Source: DATJQF01 sp035505995
GTDB taxonomy: Bacteria > Bacteroidota > Bacteroidia > Bacteroidales > FEN-979
Assembly (NCBI GenBank): GCA_035505995.1
Contig: DATJQF010000258.1
Span: 1-14,171, forward strand
DNA length: 14,171 nt
Direction of reading: 5' to 3'
Within the stretch, counting starts at the first letter, position 1. Each line of letters starts with the position of its first letter. The notes beneath the pieces were generated by a model. It was not told the origin of the DNA. It saw only the letters and a program-made list of their open reading frames with translations, and did no database searches. Shown one piece after another: positions 1 to 8,169 of the stretch. The position numbers were made by a program, and so were the translations under genes.

Positions 1-1113
1 ATAATGATAGAGCTCCTGGAGCCGGTCCGGGGTCATATGCTTCGGATAATAGACCACTTTGCCCGCGTTGTAATGGTCCCAGTCGAAATCGAAGATACGG
101 TTCTGCTTCAGCAGGTCCGCGTAAGCCTTGGTATGCGGGAAAGGAGCCAGTACCGTGAACTCGGCAAGGTCCAGGTCGATTTCCAGCAGGAAGTCGATCA
201 GGCGCTTGATATCATCTTCCGTCTGGTTGTCGAGCCCCAGCAGGATCGTCCCCTCCACCGCGATGCCGTAGTCATGGTACTGCCGGATCCGGTTCCGGAT
301 GGAGTCGGAAGTGTCGAAGACGGCCTGGTACACATACCACGCGCCTGCCTGGGCGGCCAGGTCGAGCACCTCGTCCTTGTCCTCGATGGTATGGCTGACC
401 CATTTCTTTTTCAGGGGGATCATGGCGCGGAAAAGCTCTTTCTCCCAGTCTGTGGCCAGGGCCAGGGAATTGTCGACAATGAAGATCCGGTTATTGTCCA
501 TCTGCTCCAACTCCCCGATGACCTGGTCCATGGGACGCGGCCGGAATCCTCTTCCTCCCAGGTACCTGACGGCGCAAGGGTAGCAGTCATAGATGCAGCC
601 CCGCGAGGCATGGAAGAGATCCACCATCCGGAAGCCCTTATGGAAATAAAGATCTTTCCGCAGGATATCCCTGCGGGCCGGCCCGATCAGGGACATATCC
701 GGCGGCTTGTTGATGAAGTTATAGGTCTTTTGAAGCTGGTTCCGGCGGAAGTCGTCGAAAACCTGTCCCAGCCGGCCTTCCACCTCGCCGAGGAAGACCG
801 AATCGGCATGCGCGTGGGTCTCTTCGGCATGCAGCATCGTGGAGATCCCCCCGAAGATGACCTTCTTTCCCAGCTTACGGTACTGATCGGCAATCGCCCA
901 TCCGCGCTTGACCTGGGTGGTCAGCATCATGGAAATGCCTACCAGGTCCGGGGAATCGTCAACCACCAGCTCATCCACATTCTCGTCGGTAAAATCGACC
1001 TCCACATCCGGCGGTAGCGCGGCTGCCATCACAACCGGCCCGTGCGGGGGCAGGTTGAATGTCGTTTGTCCTTCCAGTTTCTCCCAGCGGGGATATATCA
1101 GCTTAAACTTCAT
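1..1113 (-). CDS. B12-binding-domain radical SAM enzyme (rSAM-1), C-terminus cut by window edge
   Basis: Open reading frame from an ATG at 1113 that runs off the left edge without a stop; 371 codons are visible. The N-terminal part (about residues 1-135) has the Rossmann-like pattern of cobalamin-binding domains in this class: FTDENVDE near 41-48, LVGISMM at 57-63, FGGISTMLHAEE at 87-98, and FLGEVEG at 107-113 in place of the usual GEGE. The radical SAM core follows, with the CX3CX2C cluster motif in SRGCIYDCYPC (Cys173, Cys177, Cys180), which should bind the [4Fe-4S] cluster that cleaves S-adenosylmethionine. Downstream residues such as EGTILLGLDNQTEDD (287-301) fit the TIM-barrel core. It starts 15 nt after the C45 gene stop, so it is probably the fifth gene of the operon. 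Family membership is clear. The substrate is unknown; context suggests a lipid or polyene intermediate, with methylation or C-C bond chemistry possible. No convincing Shine-Dalgarno sequence precedes the ATG. Confidence 0.9.
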   Translation of the reverse strand, partial: MKFKLIYPRWEKLEGQTTFNLPPHGPVVMAAALPPDVEVDFTDENVDELVVDDSPDLVGISMMLTTQVKRGWAIADQYRKLGKKVIFGGISTMLHAEETHAHADSVFLGEVEGRLGQVFDDFRRNQLQKTYNFINKPPDMSLIGPARRDILRKDLYFHKGFRMVDLFHASRGCIYDCYPCAVRYLGGRGFRPRPMDQVIGELEQMDNNRIFIVDNSLALATDWEKELFRAMIPLKKKWVSHTIEDKDEVLDLAAQAGAWYVYQAVFDTSDSIRNRIRQYHDYGIAVEGTILLGLDNQTEDDIKRLIDFLLEIDLDLAEFTVLAPFPHTKAYADLLKQNRIFDFDWDHYNAGKVVYYPKHMTPDRLQELYHY

Positions 1114-1128
1114 CTGCGGTCAGGTTTC

Positions 1129-2814
1129 TTAATTGCTTTGAACAAGTTTCCGGATGATCCGCTCCCGATCCGACTCTCGCGGGATCACCTTACCCAGGGC
1201 CCTGCGGTAGTAGCAGGCGGCACTGTCGGGACGGTTCAATTTACCGTAATAATCACCGGCCAGCTCATACGTCCCGAAATACTGAGGATTGCTGCGGATC
1301 AGCTCCCGGATGGGGATCCCGCCGGGATGATCCGGCTTTCCTGATCTCACAAAGTCGGCAACTTTTGTCCGCAGCTCCCTGAACTTCATGAACTGACTGA
1401 ATTCCAAAGTTTTAATGAACGTGTCAGGAGGCAGGGTCAATTCCGGTTCGGTGATTTCCCTGTTCTTTCGTAACCCGGCAAAGGTATGAATTATTTTAAA
1501 TAAGTCGTAACACACATATGTCCCTTCCTGCCATGGACCGGTCGAGATCCAGACTTTGCCTGCCGACGCATCAAAGATCACGGAATGATGCGCGATCAGC
1601 TGGTTGATCGCTTTTTCATTTCCGTTCCCGATGTCGGCCCCGTTCAACCCGGACCGGTCACGCAGGATCGTGGCCATTCCCGCTACATCCAGCGGTTCTT
1701 CCCGGGTGAGATCCTCCAGCACCTTCCGGTACCGGTACACCGAAGCATTCTCCTTCATGTCCTTCCGGTTCAGCGGATCGGCCAGAAATTCGGGGGATTG
1801 AAAGTGGTTGGCGCAGATAATATAATCACCTTTGGGTTCAACCAGCACCGTACGGTACGGGGATTTTTCCAGGATCGCCGCGCGGTGGTCCCTGGCCGAA
1901 CCGATGAGGATCGATTCGGAAACAAAGGTTTCCCGTTTTTTTGCGATCGCCATCGCTTCCCCGATGTCGGAGGCATACTGCAGGATCTCCCGGGCAACGA
2001 TGGAGATCGGCGTGCGGGCGGACCAGGGGATGGCTGATTTTGCCGCGTTGATCGTGACGGTGAGGCCCTGATCATTCATCCCCGAGACGGCGCCCGCCAT
2101 GCCTCCCCAGGTGATCATCAGGAACGCATGTCCGCTGTCGGGCTTCTCGATGCAAACGATCTTGTTCCGGGCGAATTCATCCCCGACGTAAAAGTCGAAA
2201 TTCCGCCCGATCAGCAGATGACCGTTCCGGGACATATCCGACCAGACCCCGAACGACGTGCATCCCACCAGCCTCAGGTCCTGCAGGGCATGACCGATAT
2301 CATGCGCGGAGTGATAGTTGAGCAACCGCTGGTATCCGGAGCCGATAAAGGAAAACCGGTCGGAAGCCGCGAAGGAGATGCCGTAGATCTCTTCTTTGTA
2401 CTCCTCCGGAATGTACTGATCGATATCCCGGTTGAACCAGTAAATAAAATACTTCAGGAGCCCGCGATAAAACCCCGAGGGAACGATCTTCCGGAGCTCG
2501 CCCACGAAGGCATCCTCCTGGGTATAAATCAATCCGGAACTCAGCTTTCCGTTGATCACGCCCCTTTCGAAGGGGGATCCTTCCAGGTACATCTCCCAGA
2601 GTCCCGAACGGCTTCTTTTCAACCAGCTGTTACCAAGGGTGTAAAGCCCGGGATCCGGTTCCTCCACCTTCAGCGAAAGGGAGCGGGTATCGGCAATGAA
2701 CGGGGGAGTGAGGTGGGTGGCGAATCGGAAAGCAGCCGCCAGCCCGCAAACCACGAGAAGGATGATCAGCAGGATCATGCCCAGACGCCGGATCCGCTTC
2801 TTCTTAATCAGCAT
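1129..2814 (-). CDS. Membrane-anchored C45-family Ntn acyltransferase/hydrolase
   Basis: 561 residues. A basic N-terminus (KKKRIRR) is followed by one hydrophobic segment at about 12-29, so the protein is probably anchored in the inner membrane with its catalytic part in the periplasm. The body resembles peptidase family C45 (isopenicillin N acyltransferase type): GSPFERGVINGKL at 79-91, then VGCTSFGVW at 183-191, where Cys185 is the expected nucleophile exposed by autoproteolysis. GRNFDFYVG (203-211), GMNDQGLTVTINAA (245-258) and ICANHF (333-338) supply the Asn-containing motifs expected of an Ntn fold. The last 50 residues (512-561) look like a TPR-type helical pair. Known members cleave or transfer acyl groups between thioesters and amines; I infer acyl transfer or release in lipid assembly here. 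The ATG overlaps the end of the FAD oxidoreductase gene by 11 nt, which suggests translational coupling. The segment up to Cys185 is long and could be a propeptide or a retained anchor subunit. Confidence 0.85.
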   Translation of the reverse strand: MLIKKKRIRRLGMILLIILLVVCGLAAAFRFATHLTPPFIADTRSLSLKVEEPDPGLYTLGNSWLKRSRSGLWEMYLEGSPFERGVINGKLSSGLIYTQEDAFVGELRKIVPSGFYRGLLKYFIYWFNRDIDQYIPEEYKEEIYGISFAASDRFSFIGSGYQRLLNYHSAHDIGHALQDLRLVGCTSFGVWSDMSRNGHLLIGRNFDFYVGDEFARNKIVCIEKPDSGHAFLMITWGGMAGAVSGMNDQGLTVTINAAKSAIPWSARTPISIVAREILQYASDIGEAMAIAKKRETFVSESILIGSARDHRAAILEKSPYRTVLVEPKGDYIICANHFQSPEFLADPLNRKDMKENASVYRYRKVLEDLTREEPLDVAGMATILRDRSGLNGADIGNGNEKAINQLIAHHSVIFDASAGKVWISTGPWQEGTYVCYDLFKIIHTFAGLRKNREITEPELTLPPDTFIKTLEFSQFMKFRELRTKVADFVRSGKPDHPGGIPIRELIRSNPQYFGTYELAGDYYGKLNRPDSAACYYRRALGKVIPRESDRERIIRKLVQSN

Positions 2815-4306
2815 CCCTGACTTTTTTAATGAGGTATTCCAGTCCCAGGATCTCCCCGCAGGTGAGATAGGCTCCGAGGGTCACCCCCAGGGCGCCATGC
2901 AGGTTGGTATTCTGGCCGGTAAAATAGAGCCCCGGAACCCGGGTCCGCGGCAGGATCAGCGATCGGGTGGGATCGTGCCAGTCTTTTTCAAGTCCGTACA
3001 GGGAACCTCCGGGAGTGCCGGTATAATCCCGCCAGGTGAGGGGGGTCGCCGCGGTCATACAGGCGATCGATTCCCGGATCCGGGGAAATTTCCGGGCCAC
3101 CAGGTCAAGCAGTTTTTCAGACCGTTCCTGTTTGAACCGGGAGTAGCTGTCGCCCCGGTCGCCGGTACGCGTATCCTTCCACGCGGCCGTTTCCTCCTCC
3201 TTCATCCAGGTCATGACCACCAGGCTCCCGGCAAAGCCGGCTTCCGTTCGCGGAGCGGGAGTGTACAGCATAAAGTGAGCCGGCCATCCGCGGCCTTCTG
3301 CCACGGATGCCCCTGCCGTCCCTTTCCCGGAATAATAATGAACATTGTAATCCAGGTAAGGGAATGAATTTTCCTTCAGGGAGAGGTATAAGGTAAACGA
3401 CGAGACCGTATTTTTCAGTCCGGAAACCCGGTGCCTGAAGGCCGGGGTGAACAGGGAAGGATCGGTGATGTTTATGAGATTTACCGGGTGGATGTCTGCG
3501 ATCAGGATCTCTGAAATGAATTTATTATGGTTTGCGGTGGTGCAGGAAAATCCATTTTTTTCCCGGTTCACCTGCACGACTTCTTGTCCAACCCCGACTG
3601 ATCCTCCGGCTGAGGATATTTTATCCGACAGCAGTTCGATGATCTGCCGGCTGCCTCCCGATAGCCGGAAAGCGCTGGAAATGAAGGAATGGTTGATCAG
3701 CGCCGGGATATGAAAAGGGGTGGTATCCGTAAGGCCTCCGTAAAGAAATTGATTTCCCGAAAGCACCTCCCGAAGCAGATCCTGCGTACCCAGCGAACGG
3801 TAAAAATCGAGGGCTCCCATCGACCGGTAAGCTTCCTCCGGGTGTCCGTCCGGGAGTTCCAGGTTATACATCGGGAACGCCTTCACCGCTTCGGTCAGTG
3901 TCCTGATATACCGGTTCAGCGCCTCCGGCTCCCCCGGGAAGGATGCGAGCAGCTGATCGCGGAAGTTATCCATCCCCTGGGCCAGACTGTATTCCCGGTC
4001 TCCCAGGCAGATCCTGTCAAATCCGTCCCCGTTCATCCGTTCCATGCGGAGGTTCCCGGAAAGCCCGGGGTAATTCCAGTACCGGTAAAGGGGTTGATCC
4101 GGAAGAAAGCTGCCGACATAATGCAGGCCGGTATCGAACAGGGTCCCGTGAAAGCGGAACGACTGCAGGCACCCGCCCGGTTCGCTGTTTTTTTCCAGCA
4201 CACGTACCTTCATTCCTTCCTTTGAAAGGATGGCCCCGCAAAGCAGCCCGCCGAGACCGCTCCCGATAATAATTACATCGTCCGTTTCCTGCACAGTAGC
4301 GTTCAT
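2804..4306 (-). CDS. CrtI/RetSat-like NAD(P)/FAD-dependent oxidoreductase (phytoene desaturase family)
   Basis: 500 residues, the usual length for the phytoene desaturase/retinol saturase family. An N-terminal dinucleotide-binding motif is clear (IIIGSGLGGL at 12-21, with Glu38 in VLEKN for the ribose), followed by GGCLQSF and FDTGLHYVG near 44-64. The conserved C-terminal FAD segment is GLYFTGQNTN at 459-468, continuing through HGALGVTLGAYLTCGEILG. Such enzymes desaturate, saturate or isomerise polyene and isoprenoid chains; close relatives occur in ladderane-associated gene sets. No carotenoid synthase (CrtB or CrtE type) lies nearby, so a fatty acyl or polyene substrate seems likelier than phytoene, but this is inference. 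The start ATG overlaps the stop of the trifunctional gene by 4 nt (ATGA) and the end overlaps the C45 gene by 11 nt, placing it inside the operon. Family confidence is high, reaction unknown. Confidence 0.88.
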   Translation of the reverse strand: MNATVQETDDVIIIGSGLGGLLCGAILSKEGMKVRVLEKNSEPGGCLQSFRFHGTLFDTGLHYVGSFLPDQPLYRYWNYPGLSGNLRMERMNGDGFDRICLGDREYSLAQGMDNFRDQLLASFPGEPEALNRYIRTLTEAVKAFPMYNLELPDGHPEEAYRSMGALDFYRSLGTQDLLREVLSGNQFLYGGLTDTTPFHIPALINHSFISSAFRLSGGSRQIIELLSDKISSAGGSVGVGQEVVQVNREKNGFSCTTANHNKFISEILIADIHPVNLINITDPSLFTPAFRHRVSGLKNTVSSFTLYLSLKENSFPYLDYNVHYYSGKGTAGASVAEGRGWPAHFMLYTPAPRTEAGFAGSLVVMTWMKEEETAAWKDTRTGDRGDSYSRFKQERSEKLLDLVARKFPRIRESIACMTAATPLTWRDYTGTPGGSLYGLEKDWHDPTRSLILPRTRVPGLYFTGQNTNLHGALGVTLGAYLTCGEILGLEYLIKKVRDAD

Positions 4307-7300
4307 TTTCTTATGACGAGGAGGATATTGGAGGTATGCTTCGATTCGGATATTATTTCTGCCTGTAAGCCATGGGAGCTTGCGATGCGGCTGATCTCAT
4401 CAAATGAAGTGAAGGCGAGCCTTCGGGAAGTGCCTGATACCTGATTGAAACCTGAACGGGTCGAGAAAAGCTCCGTAAGCCGGGTCAGGCCGTGCTTTTT
4501 TCTCCGGTCCCGGTCGGCGTCGCGGATCACCAGGATCCCTCCCGGCCTGAGGTTCTCCAGGCACCGGTGCAGGAGCTCCTGCTGCGATCCCCCCGGCAGG
4601 TAATGCAGGACGTCGCTGAGCAGGATACCGTCCTGCGGGGTGATCCTGTACTCCAGGATATCGGCATGAATAAAATTCAGGTTTTTGTTCGTCAGGAATC
4701 CGTTGGCGGCAGTCAGGATCTTGTCTTCGTCGTGGTCAACGGCCGTGATTTTCCGTTCCGGGGAAGTCTGGGACAACATGCAGGCGATGAACCCGAATCC
4801 GCATCCGAGATCGAGGATATCCCCGCTCCGCGGAAGCAGTTCATTATAGATCTGGTAGTTCCCTGAGAGCCTGAGCTTGACCCGGGCGTACCATTCCAGC
4901 ACCGGCCCTTTAAACACGTAATTCAGCATCAACTTCCGCCGGTAAAATGACCCGGTCCCTTCCTGTTCGTGGAAAAGCCGGTATTCGTCGGTATAAAACC
5001 TCCGGACCTTTTTGGCCCGCTCCGGGTAGGAGGTCCCGAAAGTTACCTCATCCGGGCCGATCCTTTTCATCACCTTCATCCTGACAGGCCCGGGCTTCCC
5101 CCAGAACTGGTGCTTGCCCAGGAACTCCCCGGTACCGAAGACCATGACCGGCAGCAGATCGATCCGGAGTTTCTCGGCGAGATAAAAGGCTCCCCTGTGA
5201 AAGCGGTAGATCCGGAAGTCCTCCGAACGGTGTGCCTCCGGGAAGATTAGGATCGAATAGCCCTCGGCCACTTTTTCCCGAAGCCGGTCCAGGATATTGT
5301 CGAGGCCCTCGTCCACATTGAAAAAGCTGGCGACCCGCGCAATGGGTCCGAACAAGGGGGAATTCCAGACCCAGTCCCGCGTCAGGATCAGGATCTTCGG
5401 GTGAAGCCTGAGAAAGGCCGGCGTTTCAATCAGCGACTGATGATTGCTGATGATGATGGCCGGCCGCGTGAAATTTTCCCCGTAAGGATTCAGGAATTTG
5501 CGGTCGAAGGGAAAGGTAATCCATATGTATGCCTGGGTCAGCAACCGGAACAGCCGGTGGAAAAGATCTTCCCGTTTCCCGGGGGGGAGAAAAAAGAGAC
5601 TCTTCAACAACAGGAACCAGATCAGTTGCAGGAGGGCGACCAGCACAATGTTCCCCCAGGTGACGAATGATTTTATCATGATCCTGGCCGTCACCGGATA
5701 GGTTCTTTTCTTCAGCCGGTCAAGCAGGAACCAACCGGCCAGCAGGGGCTGAACGGTAAAGGAAACCAGGACCACGCAAACGATCCCGAAGAGCGAGATC
5801 AGGGCAATGGAATGGAGGGCGGGATGGCGGGCAAAGAAAAGGGCACAGACGCCGAACAGGGTGGTTACGGAGGAGACCAGGATCGAAGATTTAAAAGAAG
5901 GGATCCCGGCCGTGCCGTACCGGTAATCGTGCAGCAATCCGCGGGTCATCAGGATGCTGTAATCCACCCCCAGCCCGAAAATGAACGAGGACAGGATGAT
6001 ATTGAAAATATTAAAGCGGATCCCGGTAATGCCCATGAATCCCAGGGTCAGGAACCAGCTGAGATACATCGGGAGCGCCGTAAGGAAGGTCAGCTCGATC
6101 CTTCCGAAAGCGAGGAACAGAAGCAGGGTCACGAACACCATGGAAAGTCTCACCAGCAGGCTGAAGTCGTGATGCACATTCTCCACGAATCGGTCGGTGA
6201 GCAGTTGCCGGTCGAAGACCACCAGCCCCGGGATCCCGGCCAGCGACCGGTATACGGCAGGCCGGTCCGGCGCCTTCACTTTGAGGACGGAGGTTACCAT
6301 CACCCTGTCTTCTCCCGTCCGCACCCACTCTGACAGGATTGATTTGCCTGCCAGTAAGAGGGAATCAGCCGGAACCGGACGGTATCTCTTTTCCAGGAGA
6401 TCCAGGAACGGAAGAAAGGCCGTGGCATTGAATTTATGCTTAACCCCTGCCTGCACCAGCGATTTTCGCAGCGATGCAATTCGCTCCCGCGTCCAGTACC
6501 TCTCCCAGATCCTGATCCGGACTTTCTGCAGGGAATCGGAGACCAGGAGCGCTCCCGGACCGGATATCTCCGATGCCACACCTGATTTCTTCAGGTTTTC
6601 CCGCTTCAGGTCCGATTGTTCGTATTTCCGGAGCGATTCTTCCAGATCCTTTCCCAGCGATACTGCAAAAACATTTTTTTGCGGACCTCCGGAGATCTCT
6701 TCCAGGGCGGTTTCCGCCTGCCGGAGGGAAGGACTCATGAAATTCATCGTACTCAGGTCGGTCTCGAAATCCGCCTTTTTTATAAAAAAGAGTGCGATGA
6801 TCGCTCCCGCTAACAGGAGACCGGAGATCCAGTATTTCTTTTCGAACTGAATAGCCGCGATACGGTCGACCAGGCCGGGACGCCTGACCGGGTCCCGCAC
6901 GGTGTCGCGCCGGCCCAGCAGATGGGGCAGGATCAGCAGGGCGAAGAATGCGGCTCCCAGGACGCTGATGGCTGCAAACCAGCCCAGGTCATGAAGGACG
7001 GCTGACCGGAGGAAAACCAGGCAAAGGAAGGCCCCGGCTGAAGTGATGGCGCAAAGGAGGATGGAGGGGGTCATCTCCTGCAAGGCCCTTTCCATATGGC
7101 CATACTTGTGAAAGTGGTTGATCAGGTAGAGGGCGTAATCCACGATGAGGCCCAGGATGACCGACCCTATTCCCAGGGCAATGGCAGATACCGTTCCGTT
7201 CACGATATACAGGATCGCCAGGGCGAGTCCCCCTCCGTACAGCGCCGGAAGGAAGCCCAGGAAAGGGATCTTGAGGTTACGGAAATACCAGCTCACCAGG

Positions 7301-8154
7301 AGGATGATCAGGATCAGCGCAATGGAAACGGTCAGCGCAATGTCCTTCTTCAGCTGTGCCGCATTTCCGCAGGATACGGCCACGGATCCGAAGCAATCGG
7401 CCCGGATCGATCCGGCGTATTTGGCGGTCAGTTGCCCGAGGATCCGGTCTACGCCTGCAATCAGTATGGAATTTTTGGCGGTCTCGTTCACGGAATGGGC
7501 CGGAGTGACCGGGATCAGGAGATGACGCTGGTCCCGGGTCATGATAAAACCGCCGTAGATCATGAAACGGTCGCTGACCCGGAGATCCTTCAGCCGGTTA
7601 AGCACCGGATAGGTGAGCCCCAGCGGATCGGTCCTGACCCGTTCTTTAACGGCAAAGCCGGCCGGTGAAAGGAGGATCCGCAGATCCCCTTCCAGTGCGG
7701 TGTCTATGGCACCGGGTTCCAGCATTTTGCTGATCCGGGCATAATCTTTTTCGTCGAGAAAGACGGGAAGGTGATCCGTGATCAGCCTGAGGTAGGAACC
7801 CATCCCCGAATCGGAAATATTTCCCGTGACCGATTTTACATAAGTTGTATCAAAATGCCTCGCCAGGGAGTCACAGAATTCCCGGGCCGGGAGGGTCAGG
7901 TCTGTCCCCGGTCTTGCAAGGGAATCGGCGACCCGGAGGTGAACGATCAGCTTGTCACTGAAAGAAAAATGCGAAGCGACATAAGAAAAATTATCCGTTT
8001 CATTCCCGGTCCCGGCCACCCGGGAGATGTTCTCTTCCAGCCTGATCCGGGTTGCGAAAAAAAGAATGAAGCCGATCGTAACGAGGCAAAAGAGGGAAAA
8101 AGCGATCTTACGCTTTTGAAAATAACGGTATATATGGATGAAAGGATTCGACAT
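4303..8154 (-). CDS. Trifunctional MMPL/RND exporter - lysophospholipid-type acyltransferase - SAM methyltransferase
   Basis: 1283 residues in one uninterrupted frame. Residues 1-825 form an MMPL/RND lipid exporter: a membrane segment at about 18-36, a periplasmic loop, a membrane bundle at about 270-415, then a repeat of this plan with a segment at 441-458, a loop, and a bundle at about 662-812. GLIVDY (335-340) and GLGVDY (727-732) match the GxGxDY-type motif of MMPL proteins, the first copy imperfectly. Residues 826-1060 are a PlsC-like acyltransferase with hydrophobic lead-in helices; its catalytic block reads SNHQSLIE (903-910), so the usual HX4D is HX4E (His905, Glu910), and FPEAHRS (971-977) replaces the more common FPEGTRS. 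Residues 1075-1283 are a class I methyltransferase with ILDLGCGFGF (1113-1122), Asp1140 in AVDHDED and LSDVLHYL (1179-1186). I know this three-part architecture from annotations of Bacteroidota genomes. It probably acylates and methylates a lipid at the inner face and exports it. It starts 15 nt after the GT2 stop. Confidence 0.9.
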   Translation of the reverse strand: MSNPFIHIYRYFQKRKIAFSLFCLVTIGFILFFATRIRLEENISRVAGTGNETDNFSYVASHFSFSDKLIVHLRVADSLARPGTDLTLPAREFCDSLARHFDTTYVKSVTGNISDSGMGSYLRLITDHLPVFLDEKDYARISKMLEPGAIDTALEGDLRILLSPAGFAVKERVRTDPLGLTYPVLNRLKDLRVSDRFMIYGGFIMTRDQRHLLIPVTPAHSVNETAKNSILIAGVDRILGQLTAKYAGSIRADCFGSVAVSCGNAAQLKKDIALTVSIALILIILLVSWYFRNLKIPFLGFLPALYGGGLALAILYIVNGTVSAIALGIGSVILGLIVDYALYLINHFHKYGHMERALQEMTPSILLCAITSAGAFLCLVFLRSAVLHDLGWFAAISVLGAAFFALLILPHLLGRRDTVRDPVRRPGLVDRIAAIQFEKKYWISGLLLAGAIIALFFIKKADFETDLSTMNFMSPSLRQAETALEEISGGPQKNVFAVSLGKDLEESLRKYEQSDLKRENLKKSGVASEISGPGALLVSDSLQKVRIRIWERYWTRERIASLRKSLVQAGVKHKFNATAFLPFLDLLEKRYRPVPADSLLLAGKSILSEWVRTGEDRVMVTSVLKVKAPDRPAVYRSLAGIPGLVVFDRQLLTDRFVENVHHDFSLLVRLSMVFVTLLLFLAFGRIELTFLTALPMYLSWFLTLGFMGITGIRFNIFNIILSSFIFGLGVDYSILMTRGLLHDYRYGTAGIPSFKSSILVSSVTTLFGVCALFFARHPALHSIALISLFGIVCVVLVSFTVQPLLAGWFLLDRLKKRTYPVTARIMIKSFVTWGNIVLVALLQLIWFLLLKSLFFLPPGKREDLFHRLFRLLTQAYIWITFPFDRKFLNPYGENFTRPAIIISNHQSLIETPAFLRLHPKILILTRDWVWNSPLFGPIARVASFFNVDEGLDNILDRLREKVAEGYSILIFPEAHRSEDFRIYRFHRGAFYLAEKLRIDLLPVMVFGTGEFLGKHQFWGKPGPVRMKVMKRIGPDEVTFGTSYPERAKKVRRFYTDEYRLFHEQEGTGSFYRRKLMLNYVFKGPVLEWYARVKLRLSGNYQIYNELLPRSGDILDLGCGFGFIACMLSQTSPERKITAVDHDEDKILTAANGFLTNKNLNFIHADILEYRITPQDGILLSDVLHYLPGGSQQELLHRCLENLRPGGILVIRDADRDRRKKHGLTRLTELFSTRSGFNQVSGTSRRLAFTSFDEISRIASSHGLQAEIISESKHTSNILLVIRK

Positions 8155-8159
8155 AGGAT

Positions 8160-8167
8160 TCCTTTCC
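8160..8167 (-). promoter_or_regulatory. Shine-Dalgarno-like site for the trifunctional gene
   Basis: On the minus strand the 15-nt spacer between the GT2 stop and the ATG at 8154 holds GGAAAGGA, ending 5 nt before the start codon. It is the only clearly purine-rich ribosome-binding sequence I see in this operon, and it supports the chosen start. Other starts in the window rely on overlaps or lack a recognisable site, as is common in Bacteroidota. Confidence 0.5.
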
Positions 8168-8169
8168 GT

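Noticed and set aside
4..1017. Plus-strand reading frame of 337 codons opposite rSAM-1
   Set aside because: The minus strand encodes an unmistakable radical SAM protein open to the window edge. The plus-strand product has no recognisable domain and is a mirror of that gene.
2741..2752. Possible lipobox around Cys23 of the C45 protein
   Set aside because: The residues before Cys23 are LVV. Position -1 should be Gly, Ala or Ser, and the Cys sits inside a hydrophobic helix, so a membrane anchor is the simpler reading.
4303..8154. Frequent CCGGAT/ATCCGG hexamers across the window as a regulatory or modification signal
   Set aside because: They occur inside coding regions on both strands and follow from favoured Arg, Ile, Asp and Pro codons, so no special role can be supported.
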